This document shows, in pieces, positions 1 through 6,936 of a stretch of DNA of 14,301 nucleotides. A program made the translations under genes and the position numbers. Source of the stretch: Candidatus Pacearchaeota archaeon (GTDB lineage Archaea > Nanoarchaeota > Nanoarchaeia > Pacearchaeales > GW2011-AR1); contig JALOBN010000057.1 of the NCBI GenBank assembly GCA_023228245.1, forward strand, positions 1 to 14,301, read 5' to 3'. Positions within the stretch are counted from its first letter, which is position 1; every line of letters begins with the position of its first letter. The notes below the pieces were generated by a model, which saw only the letters and a program-made list of their open reading frames with translations, had not been told where the DNA came from and searched no databases.

Positions 1-52
1 TATAGCCTAGTATTAGGATAAATAGTTTTTGGTACGTTGGCTTTTTCTTACA

Positions 53-107
53 AAGGGCTTCGCTTTCATCCCCAACCTAAAGGATGGGGACTTCTCGCTT
101 TGCCCTT
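53..107. repeat. Nested hairpin, IS200/IS605-end-like or terminator
   Basis: On the plus strand CCCCAACC (70-77), loop TAAA (78-81) and GGATGGGG (82-89) form a stem with one mismatch, extended by a T-A pair at 69/90. An outer pair AAGGGC (53-58) / GCCCTT (102-107) encloses it. Short GC-rich hairpins of this kind are typical of the ends of IS200/IS605 elements and their guide RNA scaffolds. The element also lies just downstream of the last tail gene on the minus strand, where a transcription terminator is expected, although no T-run directly follows. No transposase or TnpB coding sequence is visible in positions 1-120, so the IS reading is only a resemblance. Nothing else is seen in this stretch. 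Confidence 0.4.
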
Positions 108-120
108 CGTGATCCCAAAG

Positions 121-1173
121 TTAAAGGTAAGCGCATACTGCTCTGAGAACCGTGCTTGCATCGGATGCGCCGTTGTAGCCTATCAAGCTCTGATTATTGA
201 GGTCGGTTTTTGCGATTATGTAATAGGTCGTTTTTGCCGCTAGAGTCAGAACCGCAGATCTGGCGACCGGTCCTACAAAAGTTGGAGCCCCGCCACTCGC
301 GGTTGCCACATAGACCCGGCCACGTAAATCCTGGTTATTGAATGAACTGACTGACGACGAAACCCCCCCATATACATCTGTTATGTTCCCCGACGTTGCA
401 GAACTTACCAACATAACCTGGAAAAATACGTTCCAGACCCCGATTGGAATTGCCAAACTCAAGCTAGATATGTTATAAATAGTGCCGTTTACCGGGGTGT
501 TTTGATAGGCGTCGGTCACATCATTAAGTTCCACTGTCCATTTTGCCGGGCTTAATGGGAATCCTGCTGGGGCCTTGAGCATAGAGTAGTAAGGATAGGT
601 GATTGTTGCTCCCAACGTGTAATTAGTTCCTCCATAGAGCGTTAAGGTGGTGTTTGGTGCGGAATATTCTGATTTGACCACTATGAAATATTTGACCGAT
701 CCGCCCTGGATCAACTTAATCCTCATGCCCGCCATTATTATAGCTGAATAGTCCCCGGCACATGTTGCCGTATAAACAGGAGCATCTGCGGCGACGTAGG
801 TCAGAGCTGGAGCAGCTATCCACCCATCAGCCGATGCAAGTTGTGCATTTGTGATCGTACCGCTTAGATCTGTGGCGAGAGTTGGCCAAACTTGTCTCCA
901 TACAGCGGCGCCATTCGTGTTATCTTCGCAGACCCAGAGCCTATGAGCGGTCACATTCCACCACATGGACCCTACCGAATACGGTCCGAACGTGGCTACA
1001 TCGGCCGGAGAGATGTCGTCGGTTACGGTCGGATCTACGGTTGCTGCCCAATTACACCGGGCAATCGCTAAGTCGATTCGCTCAAAATTTGTATGCAGTC
1101 CACTGTAGAAAGTTTGCCCCCCGTCGGTGCTAAGCGGAAGAGCTAGAGCATTTCGTGTCGAATTATCTGGCAT
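121..1173 (-). CDS. Phage tail-tip / receptor-binding-like structural protein
   Basis: 350 residues. Residues about 60-95 contain the pattern GSMWWN...LWVCEDNTNGAAVW, a short beta motif common in tail-fibre and baseplate proteins. Residues about 165-215 carry a segment with APNTTLTLYGGTNYTL followed by KAPAGFPLSPAKWTVE, which I recall from tail-associated proteins of many siphoviruses. The last hundred residues are a beta-rich, Ser/Thr/Gly-rich domain compatible with a jelly-roll receptor-binding head. The start is supported by GAGGGAG two bases before the ATG and by the 7-nt gap from the tape measure stop. Being last after the tape measure fits a distal-tail or fibre role. Base composition is lower in G+C than in the neighbouring tape measure gene, suggesting module exchange. 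Exact receptor and fold are unknown. Confidence 0.75.
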   Translation of the reverse strand: MPDNSTRNALALPLSTDGGQTFYSGLHTNFERIDLAIARCNWAATVDPTVTDDISPADVATFGPYSVGSMWWNVTAHRLWVCEDNTNGAAVWRQVWPTLATDLSGTITNAQLASADGWIAAPALTYVAADAPVYTATCAGDYSAIIMAGMRIKLIQGGSVKYFIVVKSEYSAPNTTLTLYGGTNYTLGATITYPYYSMLKAPAGFPLSPAKWTVELNDVTDAYQNTPVNGTIYNISSLSLAIPIGVWNVFFQVMLVSSATSGNITDVYGGVSSSVSSFNNQDLRGRVYVATASGGAPTFVGPVARSAVLTLAAKTTYYIIAKTDLNNQSLIGYNGASDASTVLRAVCAYL

Positions 1174-1180
1174 GTCTCCC

Positions 1181-4100
1181 TCATCTGGCCGGAACGGCCC
1201 CTTTCAATTGCATTTTCTTCATGACTCGATCCATCAGCACGTTGGTAACTTCTTTTCCATCCATGTACCAATGATGCTCAGTGTGGTCCTCAATAACGAT
1301 TTTCTCCGAAGATCTGCCACCAACCGCGCTAAATCCCATCTCAGCGAGGCTGGTAAACATCCGGGTCAATTTGGTCGGAAGGATGATCTCCGGACCTTGG
1401 TCGGCAATCACATCGATTTCAGGTTTTTCGACCAGACCGCCGCGGGCTCTGAAGATCGCTGGAAGCTGATAAGATCCACTGCCACCAGAATTCCCAGAAC
1501 TTCCGGCGCCTTGATAATTTGAAATGCCGCCGGTGCTGTGGTATGTCATGGGATTAATGTAGCTGGTCACTCCTTGCGGATTCGTGTAGATGAGTGGATT
1601 TACCAACACGCCGGTGCATGAATCCGTGAATCCCTCGAAAAGGCAATCTGTGAACTGCATTGCCCCGCTGCTGTTTCCAGATACCACACTGCTGCTTACA
1701 TTGCCATATGCCCCTCCGCCACCCCCCCCGCTACTGATATTAGCGTTGATGTTTACGTTCACTGATATCGATTTCAGCGCCTCGGAGATCACAGCCACGC
1801 CCTCGGTGACCTTGGTCTGAGCATCTGCCATATCAGTCACGAGCTGAGTCCAGATGTCGGACCAGCTCGTTTCAAACGCCTGGAGGCTTGCCTCGCTGTT
1901 TATGACCGCACCATCAATAGAGTCCTTGATACCGGTTTTGATATCGGTGAACGACTGTACGAAGTTTCCCTTGATGCTGGAAATTGAAGGCTCGATGGAT
2001 GCCCAATATCCAGCCCAAAAAGCAGTAGCATCCGACTTGATCTCGGCATTGGTAGAGATCCAGGCGTTGCGAATATCAATGGCGGCCTGCCACCCACTGT
2101 CCCTGATAGTAGTGATTTCTGCCGTCAGGATAGCATTGATCTGCTTCCAGTAGGTCGAGCCCTCTGCCTTTACGATGCCCCATGAGATCCGGAAGAAATC
2201 TTTGATGTCGGTGATAATTTTCTTGACCGACTTGGCCATGCTCGCCAGGCCGGTAATGCCGAATGTGGCGGTCATACCGGAAGGCTCGCCGTTTCCGGCA
2301 GTAGCCGATCCGGTCGTGGTGCCTTCTGCGAATCCTGGTATGCCGTAGGCCTTCATGGCGGCCAGGAGCAGGTCCCATCGCTTAGTCTTGGTTGGGATGA
2401 TGAACTCTGGATTTGCCGGTCCGTCCTCGCCGATGACAGCCATCTGCGGCCCAGAGGTGACACCGCCGGAGGCGAAATAGTAGTCACCGTACTTTTTCAT
2501 GCCGGTGTATTGCCCTAGAGAGCTTGCGGCGCTCCGGATTGCACTAGCTCCTGCGGCCAACGCGCTCCCGGCACTACTGCCGCCGGACGCCAGAGCGTTC
2601 CCGGCATTGTAGCTTTTCGCCAGGATGTCAGAGGCTCCGAGGCTGAGCTTCGAGGCAGCATTTCCGGCAGCGGTCTGGATTGATGAGCCCGCGTATGTGC
2701 CCTTGAGCTGAAAATCACTTGCAGCAGCTCCAATCTTGGCAGCCAGAGCAGCCCCGGCGCTACCTGCGCTAGTCTGGATTGCTGCGCCTGCATACTGTAT
2801 CTTGGATTGGAGGCCACTGATAGCGGCCCCAACCGCAGACGAAAAGCCTGATCCAGTCACCTGGACTCGATCATACAGGATTCCGCCCGCTTCAGCGAAT
2901 CGCCGCTGGGCCACCTGGCCGATGATGGCTATCTCCTGGCCGGCAGAATTGAGCCCGATCTTCACGCTATTGGCGGCGATCTCCGAGCCTATCCTGATGG
3001 CGTTGGCTGCTGCCTGCGATCCGCCTATGAGGGTGCGATACAGCTCCTGGGCGGCAGCTTTTTCGGTTGCAGCGGACTCTTTCGCCGCTTCTGTCGTGGT
3101 AGCTGCGGCCTCTTCTGCAGCTCCGGTTTCAATCGCCGCTTCCTCATGAGCGGCTTCGATCTCGACTTCGGCAGCTTCTTCGGCTGCCGTCTTGTGGGCA
3201 GCGTCATACTCTTCCTGGCCCTTATTGAACTCGGCCATGATAGTTTCCATGACATCCGGGAGCACATGGATGCCATTCTTTCCGGCTTCCTTCAGCAGGG
3301 CATATGTTTGCTCGAATGTGGCTCCTGCTTCGCCCATTTGCTTTGCCCATTCCTTTGCGGTGATGTCGGAATTATCTGCGGTGTGGAGAGAATACTCATG
3401 CGTCGTGGGATTCCAATAGCCAGACGGGCCGTTGCCTCCCCGCGTGCCCGTTGTGCCTGGTATGGCATTCACTGCTTTGGTTATGTCCTCGCCGGTGGTG
3501 GATACGACATATTCCACTGATCGCGTTTCGCCGTCTGCTGGCAGCGGATCACCATCTAGCCAGTCCTTTGTGACGGCCATCGTGGTATCGAAATCCGAGG
3601 CTTCCCAGATGCCTTCAGCTTCTTTTCGCCATTGTGTGGCCTGCTCGATGAGACCATCTCCTGCGCCTTCCCACGCGCTATTCATCGAGCCGCCGATGAT
3701 CTCCAGGATGGCTGCGCCTATGGTGCCCTTCCCAGCGGTGAGAACGGTGTTGGCGAATCCCGTGACGAAATTATAGGCGGCGGTGAGTGCGGTCTTCCCA
3801 AAGTCTATCGCACTATGGAAGAGTGCTGAGAAGTTGCTACCTATCGAGCTGCCGTTGCTCTTCCAGTAGTCGGCGATCTTGTCATATATCCATTTTCCGA
3901 GATCCACCACGCCTTTCACGAGCGAATGAGCGAAGCTCTCGCCGAGCTTCTTCGGGCCGTCTGATGCTATCCAGCTGTCCCAACCAGTCTTGATTTTCTC
4001 GTAGATGCTCTTGGCATAGTCGGATATCTGCCCGAGCCCGGCCTTGATCTTGTCTCCAATCTCTTTTCCAGCCGTTGCAAAATCCACTGAGCTGATACCG

Positions 4101-5905
4101 GATTTGAATTCCGTCCAAAATTCTTTCAGCTTCGCCAGACCGGCCTTGATCTTCTCGGATATGGAGCTTCCGGCGCCGGACCAATCCGCCGAAGTCAGGT
4201 AGTCCCAGATTTTCTGCCCAATGTCTGCCAGGGCTACGATAGCATCCCGGATGGCCTGACCGATCTTGAAGCCGACCGTACCCCAGTCTATCGAATCGAA
4301 ATATCCTAATATTTCTGAACCGATGTCTGATAGCTTGGAGACCGCACCTGCTATTGCATCATATATAGACTGTCCAATTGCACCCCAATCGATGCTGATA
4401 GCTGCGTCGTATATGCCTTTCCAATATTCGATATAGAAGGATGCAGTCGCTTTGATGCCTTCCCAAATGGCAGTTCCGACACCGCCCCAATCAACCGATA
4501 CCAGCGCCGAAAGAAGCTGGCCGCCCATGCTCACCATGCCATCTCTGACGGATTTCAGGCCGTCCAGAATGTATGTACCCAATGCGCCCCAATTGACGGC
4601 CTTCAGCCAGCCGAGGAGCTGCCCGCCAAGATCCTTCAGCTTCGCCCAACCGGCCTTGACGGCATCGGTCAGCATCGATCCGATCTTGGTCCAATCACCA
4701 TCAGCGACGGCCTCGATGAAGGACCGGATGGCTGGCGCGCCTGTGGAAGAGAACCACTCAAATGCGCTCTTCAGCGTCGGAGCGAGCTTCCCGCCGATGA
4801 GATACGCCAGCGAGGAAGCCGCGCCCATCGCAGCATCGAAGGAGCCCTTCAGGCTATCCAGCATCATCTTCGCCATACTGGAGGCGGCGCCCTTGGAGTT
4901 CTCTAGATCGGCGGTGAGCTGCTTGACACCTGCACTCTGCTGAGCCGAGGAATAGACTATTGCAGCGCCCTCTTTCCCGAAGATCTCGCCGAAGTCGTAG
5001 ATATCGGCGCCCTTCGCTGTGAGGAGATCCAGGGTCTCGCCGAAGCTATGAACGCGAGGATCTATGTCCGCATATGAGATCCCGAGCTTTTCTAGGGTTT
5101 CCGCTTGCGTTTTCGTGGGCGAGGTTAGCGCCATCATGGCTGTTCTGAGAGCAGTGCCGGATTTCTCACCAGAGTATCCAGCATCAGCCAACTTGGAGAT
5201 GCGAGCGGTCAGCTCCTCGAAGGACATTCCGACGCCTTTTGCGACGGGCCCGGCCTGTTGCATGGCATAATCGAAATCAGTCATGCTGGCGGCAGACTTC
5301 CCGGCAGCAGTGGCGTATACGTCAGAGATCCGCCCAAGATCGTCTACGCTCATGCCAAACTGGTTCATGGTGCTCATGGCCAGGCCGGCGGACTTGTCGA
5401 GGTCGTAGGTCGTGGCTGTGGCGAGGCTGAGGATCGGTTCAAGATCCTTGGCGCTCGCCGTGGCCACATCGAAACCTCCCGCGGCTAGATTGGCGCAGGC
5501 CTGAGCTATCTGTGTAGGGTCGAAGGCGTTCGTATTGAGCTGGCCCAGCTCATCGGAGAGGGCCATCACATGCTCTTTTACGCCGGTAAAGGCCTCCTCC
5601 ATCGACTTGCCGCTGGCTTGGGCGATGGAGGAGAGATCCATCTTGGAGGCAGCATCGGCGGCGGCGCTCTCGATGTCCATGAACGTCTTGACGCCCACAG
5701 TGGCCACGCCAGCCAGAGCTACCGCACCCACCTCAAGTCCAGTCTTGAGTGCACCGCCTATGGCGGAGCCCATGCTCTTCGCCTTGCCTTCCATAGCGTC
5801 TACTGCGCTGGAAAACTTGGACTTTGCGCCAGACAATCCAGAGTCTAGCTTGGAGTCATCCAGGCCGAGGGTTGCATAGGCCGATCCCACTTCTGCTGAT
5901 GGCAT
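1181..5905 (-). CDS. Tail tape measure protein (TP901-type)
   Basis: 1574 residues, by far the longest gene. It should set tail length and be packed inside the tail tube. Residues about 75-350 form the conserved TP901-type tape measure core, with a hydrophobic segment at about 52-72. Residues 404-641 are seven consecutive 34-residue repeats, each beginning D/N-W/F with a following G at position 6. Residues about 880-950 are Ala/Glu-rich and likely coiled coil. They are followed by Ala/Ser/Gly-rich repeats around YAGxxIQTxAG. Two copies of a typical C-terminal motif occur (GGVTSGPQMAVIGEDGP and GGLVEKPEIDVIADQGPE, each followed by IIPTK or ILPTK), separated by a helical region and a poly-Gly hinge. 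The start is supported by AGGAG five to six bases before ATG. Position after the chaperone pair is classic. The length predicts a long tail. Confidence 0.93.
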   Translation of the reverse strand: MPSAEVGSAYATLGLDDSKLDSGLSGAKSKFSSAVDAMEGKAKSMGSAIGGALKTGLEVGAVALAGVATVGVKTFMDIESAAADAASKMDLSSIAQASGKSMEEAFTGVKEHVMALSDELGQLNTNAFDPTQIAQACANLAAGGFDVATASAKDLEPILSLATATTYDLDKSAGLAMSTMNQFGMSVDDLGRISDVYATAAGKSAASMTDFDYAMQQAGPVAKGVGMSFEELTARISKLADAGYSGEKSGTALRTAMMALTSPTKTQAETLEKLGISYADIDPRVHSFGETLDLLTAKGADIYDFGEIFGKEGAAIVYSSAQQSAGVKQLTADLENSKGAASSMAKMMLDSLKGSFDAAMGAASSLAYLIGGKLAPTLKSAFEWFSSTGAPAIRSFIEAVADGDWTKIGSMLTDAVKAGWAKLKDLGGQLLGWLKAVNWGALGTYILDGLKSVRDGMVSMGGQLLSALVSVDWGGVGTAIWEGIKATASFYIEYWKGIYDAAISIDWGAIGQSIYDAIAGAVSKLSDIGSEILGYFDSIDWGTVGFKIGQAIRDAIVALADIGQKIWDYLTSADWSGAGSSISEKIKAGLAKLKEFWTEFKSGISSVDFATAGKEIGDKIKAGLGQISDYAKSIYEKIKTGWDSWIASDGPKKLGESFAHSLVKGVVDLGKWIYDKIADYWKSNGSSIGSNFSALFHSAIDFGKTALTAAYNFVTGFANTVLTAGKGTIGAAILEIIGGSMNSAWEGAGDGLIEQATQWRKEAEGIWEASDFDTTMAVTKDWLDGDPLPADGETRSVEYVVSTTGEDITKAVNAIPGTTGTRGGNGPSGYWNPTTHEYSLHTADNSDITAKEWAKQMGEAGATFEQTYALLKEAGKNGIHVLPDVMETIMAEFNKGQEEYDAAHKTAAEEAAEVEIEAAHEEAAIETGAAEEAAATTTEAAKESAATEKAAAQELYRTLIGGSQAAANAIRIGSEIAANSVKIGLNSAGQEIAIIGQVAQRRFAEAGGILYDRVQVTGSGFSSAVGAAISGLQSKIQYAGAAIQTSAGSAGAALAAKIGAAASDFQLKGTYAGSSIQTAAGNAASKLSLGASDILAKSYNAGNALASGGSSAGSALAAGASAIRSAASSLGQYTGMKKYGDYYFASGGVTSGPQMAVIGEDGPANPEFIIPTKTKRWDLLLAAMKAYGIPGFAEGTTTGSATAGNGEPSGMTATFGITGLASMAKSVKKIITDIKDFFRISWGIVKAEGSTYWKQINAILTAEITTIRDSGWQAAIDIRNAWISTNAEIKSDATAFWAGYWASIEPSISSIKGNFVQSFTDIKTGIKDSIDGAVINSEASLQAFETSWSDIWTQLVTDMADAQTKVTEGVAVISEALKSISVNVNINANISSGGGGGGAYGNVSSSVVSGNSSGAMQFTDCLFEGFTDSCTGVLVNPLIYTNPQGVTSYINPMTYHSTGGISNYQGAGSSGNSGGSGSYQLPAIFRARGGLVEKPEIDVIADQGPEIILPTKLTRMFTSLAEMGFSAVGGRSSEKIVIEDHTEHHWYMDGKEVTNVLMDRVMKKMQLKGAVPAR
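3983..4696 (-). repeat. Seven tandem 34-residue (102-bp) repeats in tape measure
   Basis: Read in frame on the minus strand, seven blocks of exactly 34 codons follow each other without gaps. They begin DWTKIG, NWGALG, DWGGVG, DWGAIG, DWGTVG, DWSGAG and DFATAG. Each block has the aromatic at position 2, G at position 6, a hydrophobic helix through positions 9-14 and a second helix ending near position 33. The DNA of the blocks has diverged, so the repeats are old and held by protein constraint. They are likely helical hairpins or rods filling the tube. Confidence 0.85.
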
Positions 5906-5963
5906 TATTTCTCCTATAATATATTTACAATAAAGCTATGATCGTTAACAATACAAATAAAAT
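5906..5963 (-). promoter_or_regulatory. AT-rich leader of tape measure gene
   Basis: This 58-nt spacer is strikingly AT-rich compared with the genes around it. It contains TGTAAATATATTATAGG immediately before the SD of the tape measure gene. It could hold an internal promoter (TATA-like) or simply an unstructured ribosome landing region. No convincing -35 partner was found. Confidence 0.25.
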
Positions 5964-6221
5964 TCAAAAGTGGCCAAGGGCTTTCGCGGTCTTGATCGCC
6001 TTGGCCGTTTTGGAATCTACTTTCTGCTGTGCGGTTTTTGGATCGGTCACTGGGTAGAAGCGCTCGAAGGGCGGCGCGTGAGACGGATCATGCCAGACCC
6101 AACCTAACTGGTTGGCCAGGCGATAATCTCTTGTGGCCTGGTCCCGCCGAGCGTCATTATAGGCTTCTATCTTCCAGTTGATTTCTACTGGGGTTGAGCG
6201 AAGGAAAGCCTCCGCATCCAT
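5964..6221 (-). CDS. Tail assembly chaperone, downstream (T-like) frame
   Basis: An ATG-initiated reading gives 85 residues, but the same frame is open without a stop upstream to at least 6425, inside the preceding chaperone gene, in the -1 frame. Conserved-looking T-domain sequence (WTWDDWD, then CIGLLGM) lies before this ATG, followed by TPVEINWKIEAYND. This matches the usual W...CxGxLGM...TPxE pattern of downstream chaperone domains. The ATG has no convincing SD and follows the upstream stop closely. I therefore infer that the segment is made mainly as the C-terminal part of a frameshift fusion (positions 6790-6419 in frame 0, then 6419-5964 in frame -1; 275 residues). In lambda-like phages such a fusion (gpGT) recruits the tape measure and tail-tube protein. 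Independent start at 6221 is not excluded. Confidence 0.8.
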   Translation of the reverse strand: MDAEAFLRSTPVEINWKIEAYNDARRDQATRDYRLANQLGWVWHDPSHAPPFERFYPVTDPKTAQQKVDSKTAKAIKTAKALGHF

Positions 6222-6232
6222 CCCCAGGAGGC

Positions 6233-6790
6233 CTATGCAGAGCTTGGGGGTTTCTCTATCCCAGTCGTCCCAGGTCCAAGTCCCTCTTCCGCTAGCTTCT
6301 TGGTCGCCCTGGCCTGCGCCAAGATCCTGGCCTCGTTGATCCTGGCATATTCCTCCACTTTCGTCTCGTGACTCTTCTCCGCCGCCTCCTCCTGGGCCTT
6401 CTTCCCCTTCTCCTGGAGCTTTTTTGCGGATGCTCCGAGCACATTCAGTGCAAGGGCGTCAGCCAGCAGCTCCATGAGTGCTTCCTGCTTCTCGCCGGCA
6501 TCTGCTTCGCCCTGCTCCAGGTACTCCTGCCTGAGGTCGGCGGCCTGGTCGAAGTCGATCTTCTTGGCCCCGGAGCCGTCCCACTCCAGGCCCTTCTCGA
6601 TGAGGTAGATCTGCACATCCATGTCTCCCATGAGGTCTAGGATCTGCGTGGGGCTCTGGAAGCGCTTGACCTTATGACCTTCTGGCAGGAATCGCTTAGG
6701 TCCGTTGTTCCTGATGTCCTGCTGCTGCTTGTTCGTATATCTCAGCTGGAATTCTTTTTCGCCTACGGCGAACGGTGTAGATACTGCCAT
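6233..6790 (-). CDS. Tail assembly chaperone (G-like)
   Basis: 185 residues, placed between the tail-tube genes and the tape measure, the position of gpG in lambda-like tails. The N-terminal ~115 residues (FAVGEKEFQLRYT opening, then helices) form the likely chaperone domain. The rest (residues about 121-175) is a charged Ala/Glu/Lys-rich helix. Codons 122-124 carry the slippery A AAA AAG, so a fraction of ribosomes should switch to the -1 frame and make a longer G-T product. The short form is thus the usual major product and would coat the tape measure during assembly. AAGGGAG nine bases before ATG is a good SD, and it is predicted to be able to pair with an upstream GCTCCCTT. Alternative: a separate capsid-side scaffolding protein, less likely in this context. 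Confidence 0.85.
   Translation of the reverse strand: MAVSTPFAVGEKEFQLRYTNKQQQDIRNNGPKRFLPEGHKVKRFQSPTQILDLMGDMDVQIYLIEKGLEWDGSGAKKIDFDQAADLRQEYLEQGEADAGEKQEALMELLADALALNVLGASAKKLQEKGKKAQEEAAEKSHETKVEEYARINEARILAQARATKKLAEEGLGPGTTGIEKPPSSA
6419..6436 (-). promoter_or_regulatory. Programmed -1 frameshift site, A AAA AAG with SD-like enhancer
   Basis: In the frame of the 185-residue chaperone, codons 122-124 read GCA AAA AAG, so the heptamer A AAA AAG occupies 6425-6419 in the correct X XXY YYZ phase. It is the same heptamer used by E. coli dnaX. GGAG lies at 6436-6433, separated from the heptamer by seven bases (CATCCGC), the arrangement of a stimulatory internal SD. After slippage the -1 frame has no stop through 66 codons up to the ATG at 6221, and then to the stop at 5964. 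A downstream stimulatory stem-loop was not identified with confidence. Confidence 0.8.
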
Positions 6791-6936
6791 ATTTTTTAGC
6801 TCCCTTACTTAGTATCCTATTTCGGATTATAGTTGTTCTAGAGGCATTACAGAAATTATTGTAATCTGAGAAAATAATAGGCAAGGGAGCCCGGTCCGGG
6901 ATGTGCCGTAGCGCATCCCATCATCCCGGACTCGCC
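6791..6936 (-). promoter_or_regulatory. Structured leader before tail chaperone gene
   Basis: A 146-nt gap in an otherwise compact operon. On the minus strand it holds, in order: a perfect 10-bp inverted repeat GTCCGGGATG / CATCCCGGAC (arms 6922-6931 and 6894-6903, 18-nt loop); GCTCCCTT (6883-6890); an ATTACA / TGTAAT hairpin (6860-6865 and 6846-6851); a TATAAT hexamer; and AAGGGAGC (6799-6806), which contains the SD of the chaperone gene. GCTCCCTT and AAGGGAGC are perfectly complementary, so a long-range fold could hide the SD. The GC hairpin followed by a T-rich stretch could attenuate transcription from upstream, and TATAAT could restart it. These roles are inferred. Confidence 0.5.

Noticed and set aside
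37..243. Possible TnpB C-terminus on the plus strand beside the hairpin
   Set aside because: The translation has no zinc-ribbon or RuvC-like motif, and it runs antisense into the tail-tip gene.
1720..1730. Run of eight C in the tape measure as a phase-variation or error site
   Set aside because: The frame is intact on both sides and the run simply encodes a poly-Gly hinge.
6241..6255. AAACCCCC run near the end of the chaperone gene as the slippery site
   Set aside because: It is not in X XXY YYZ phase for -1 slippage, while A AAA AAG upstream is in phase and has an SD-like enhancer.
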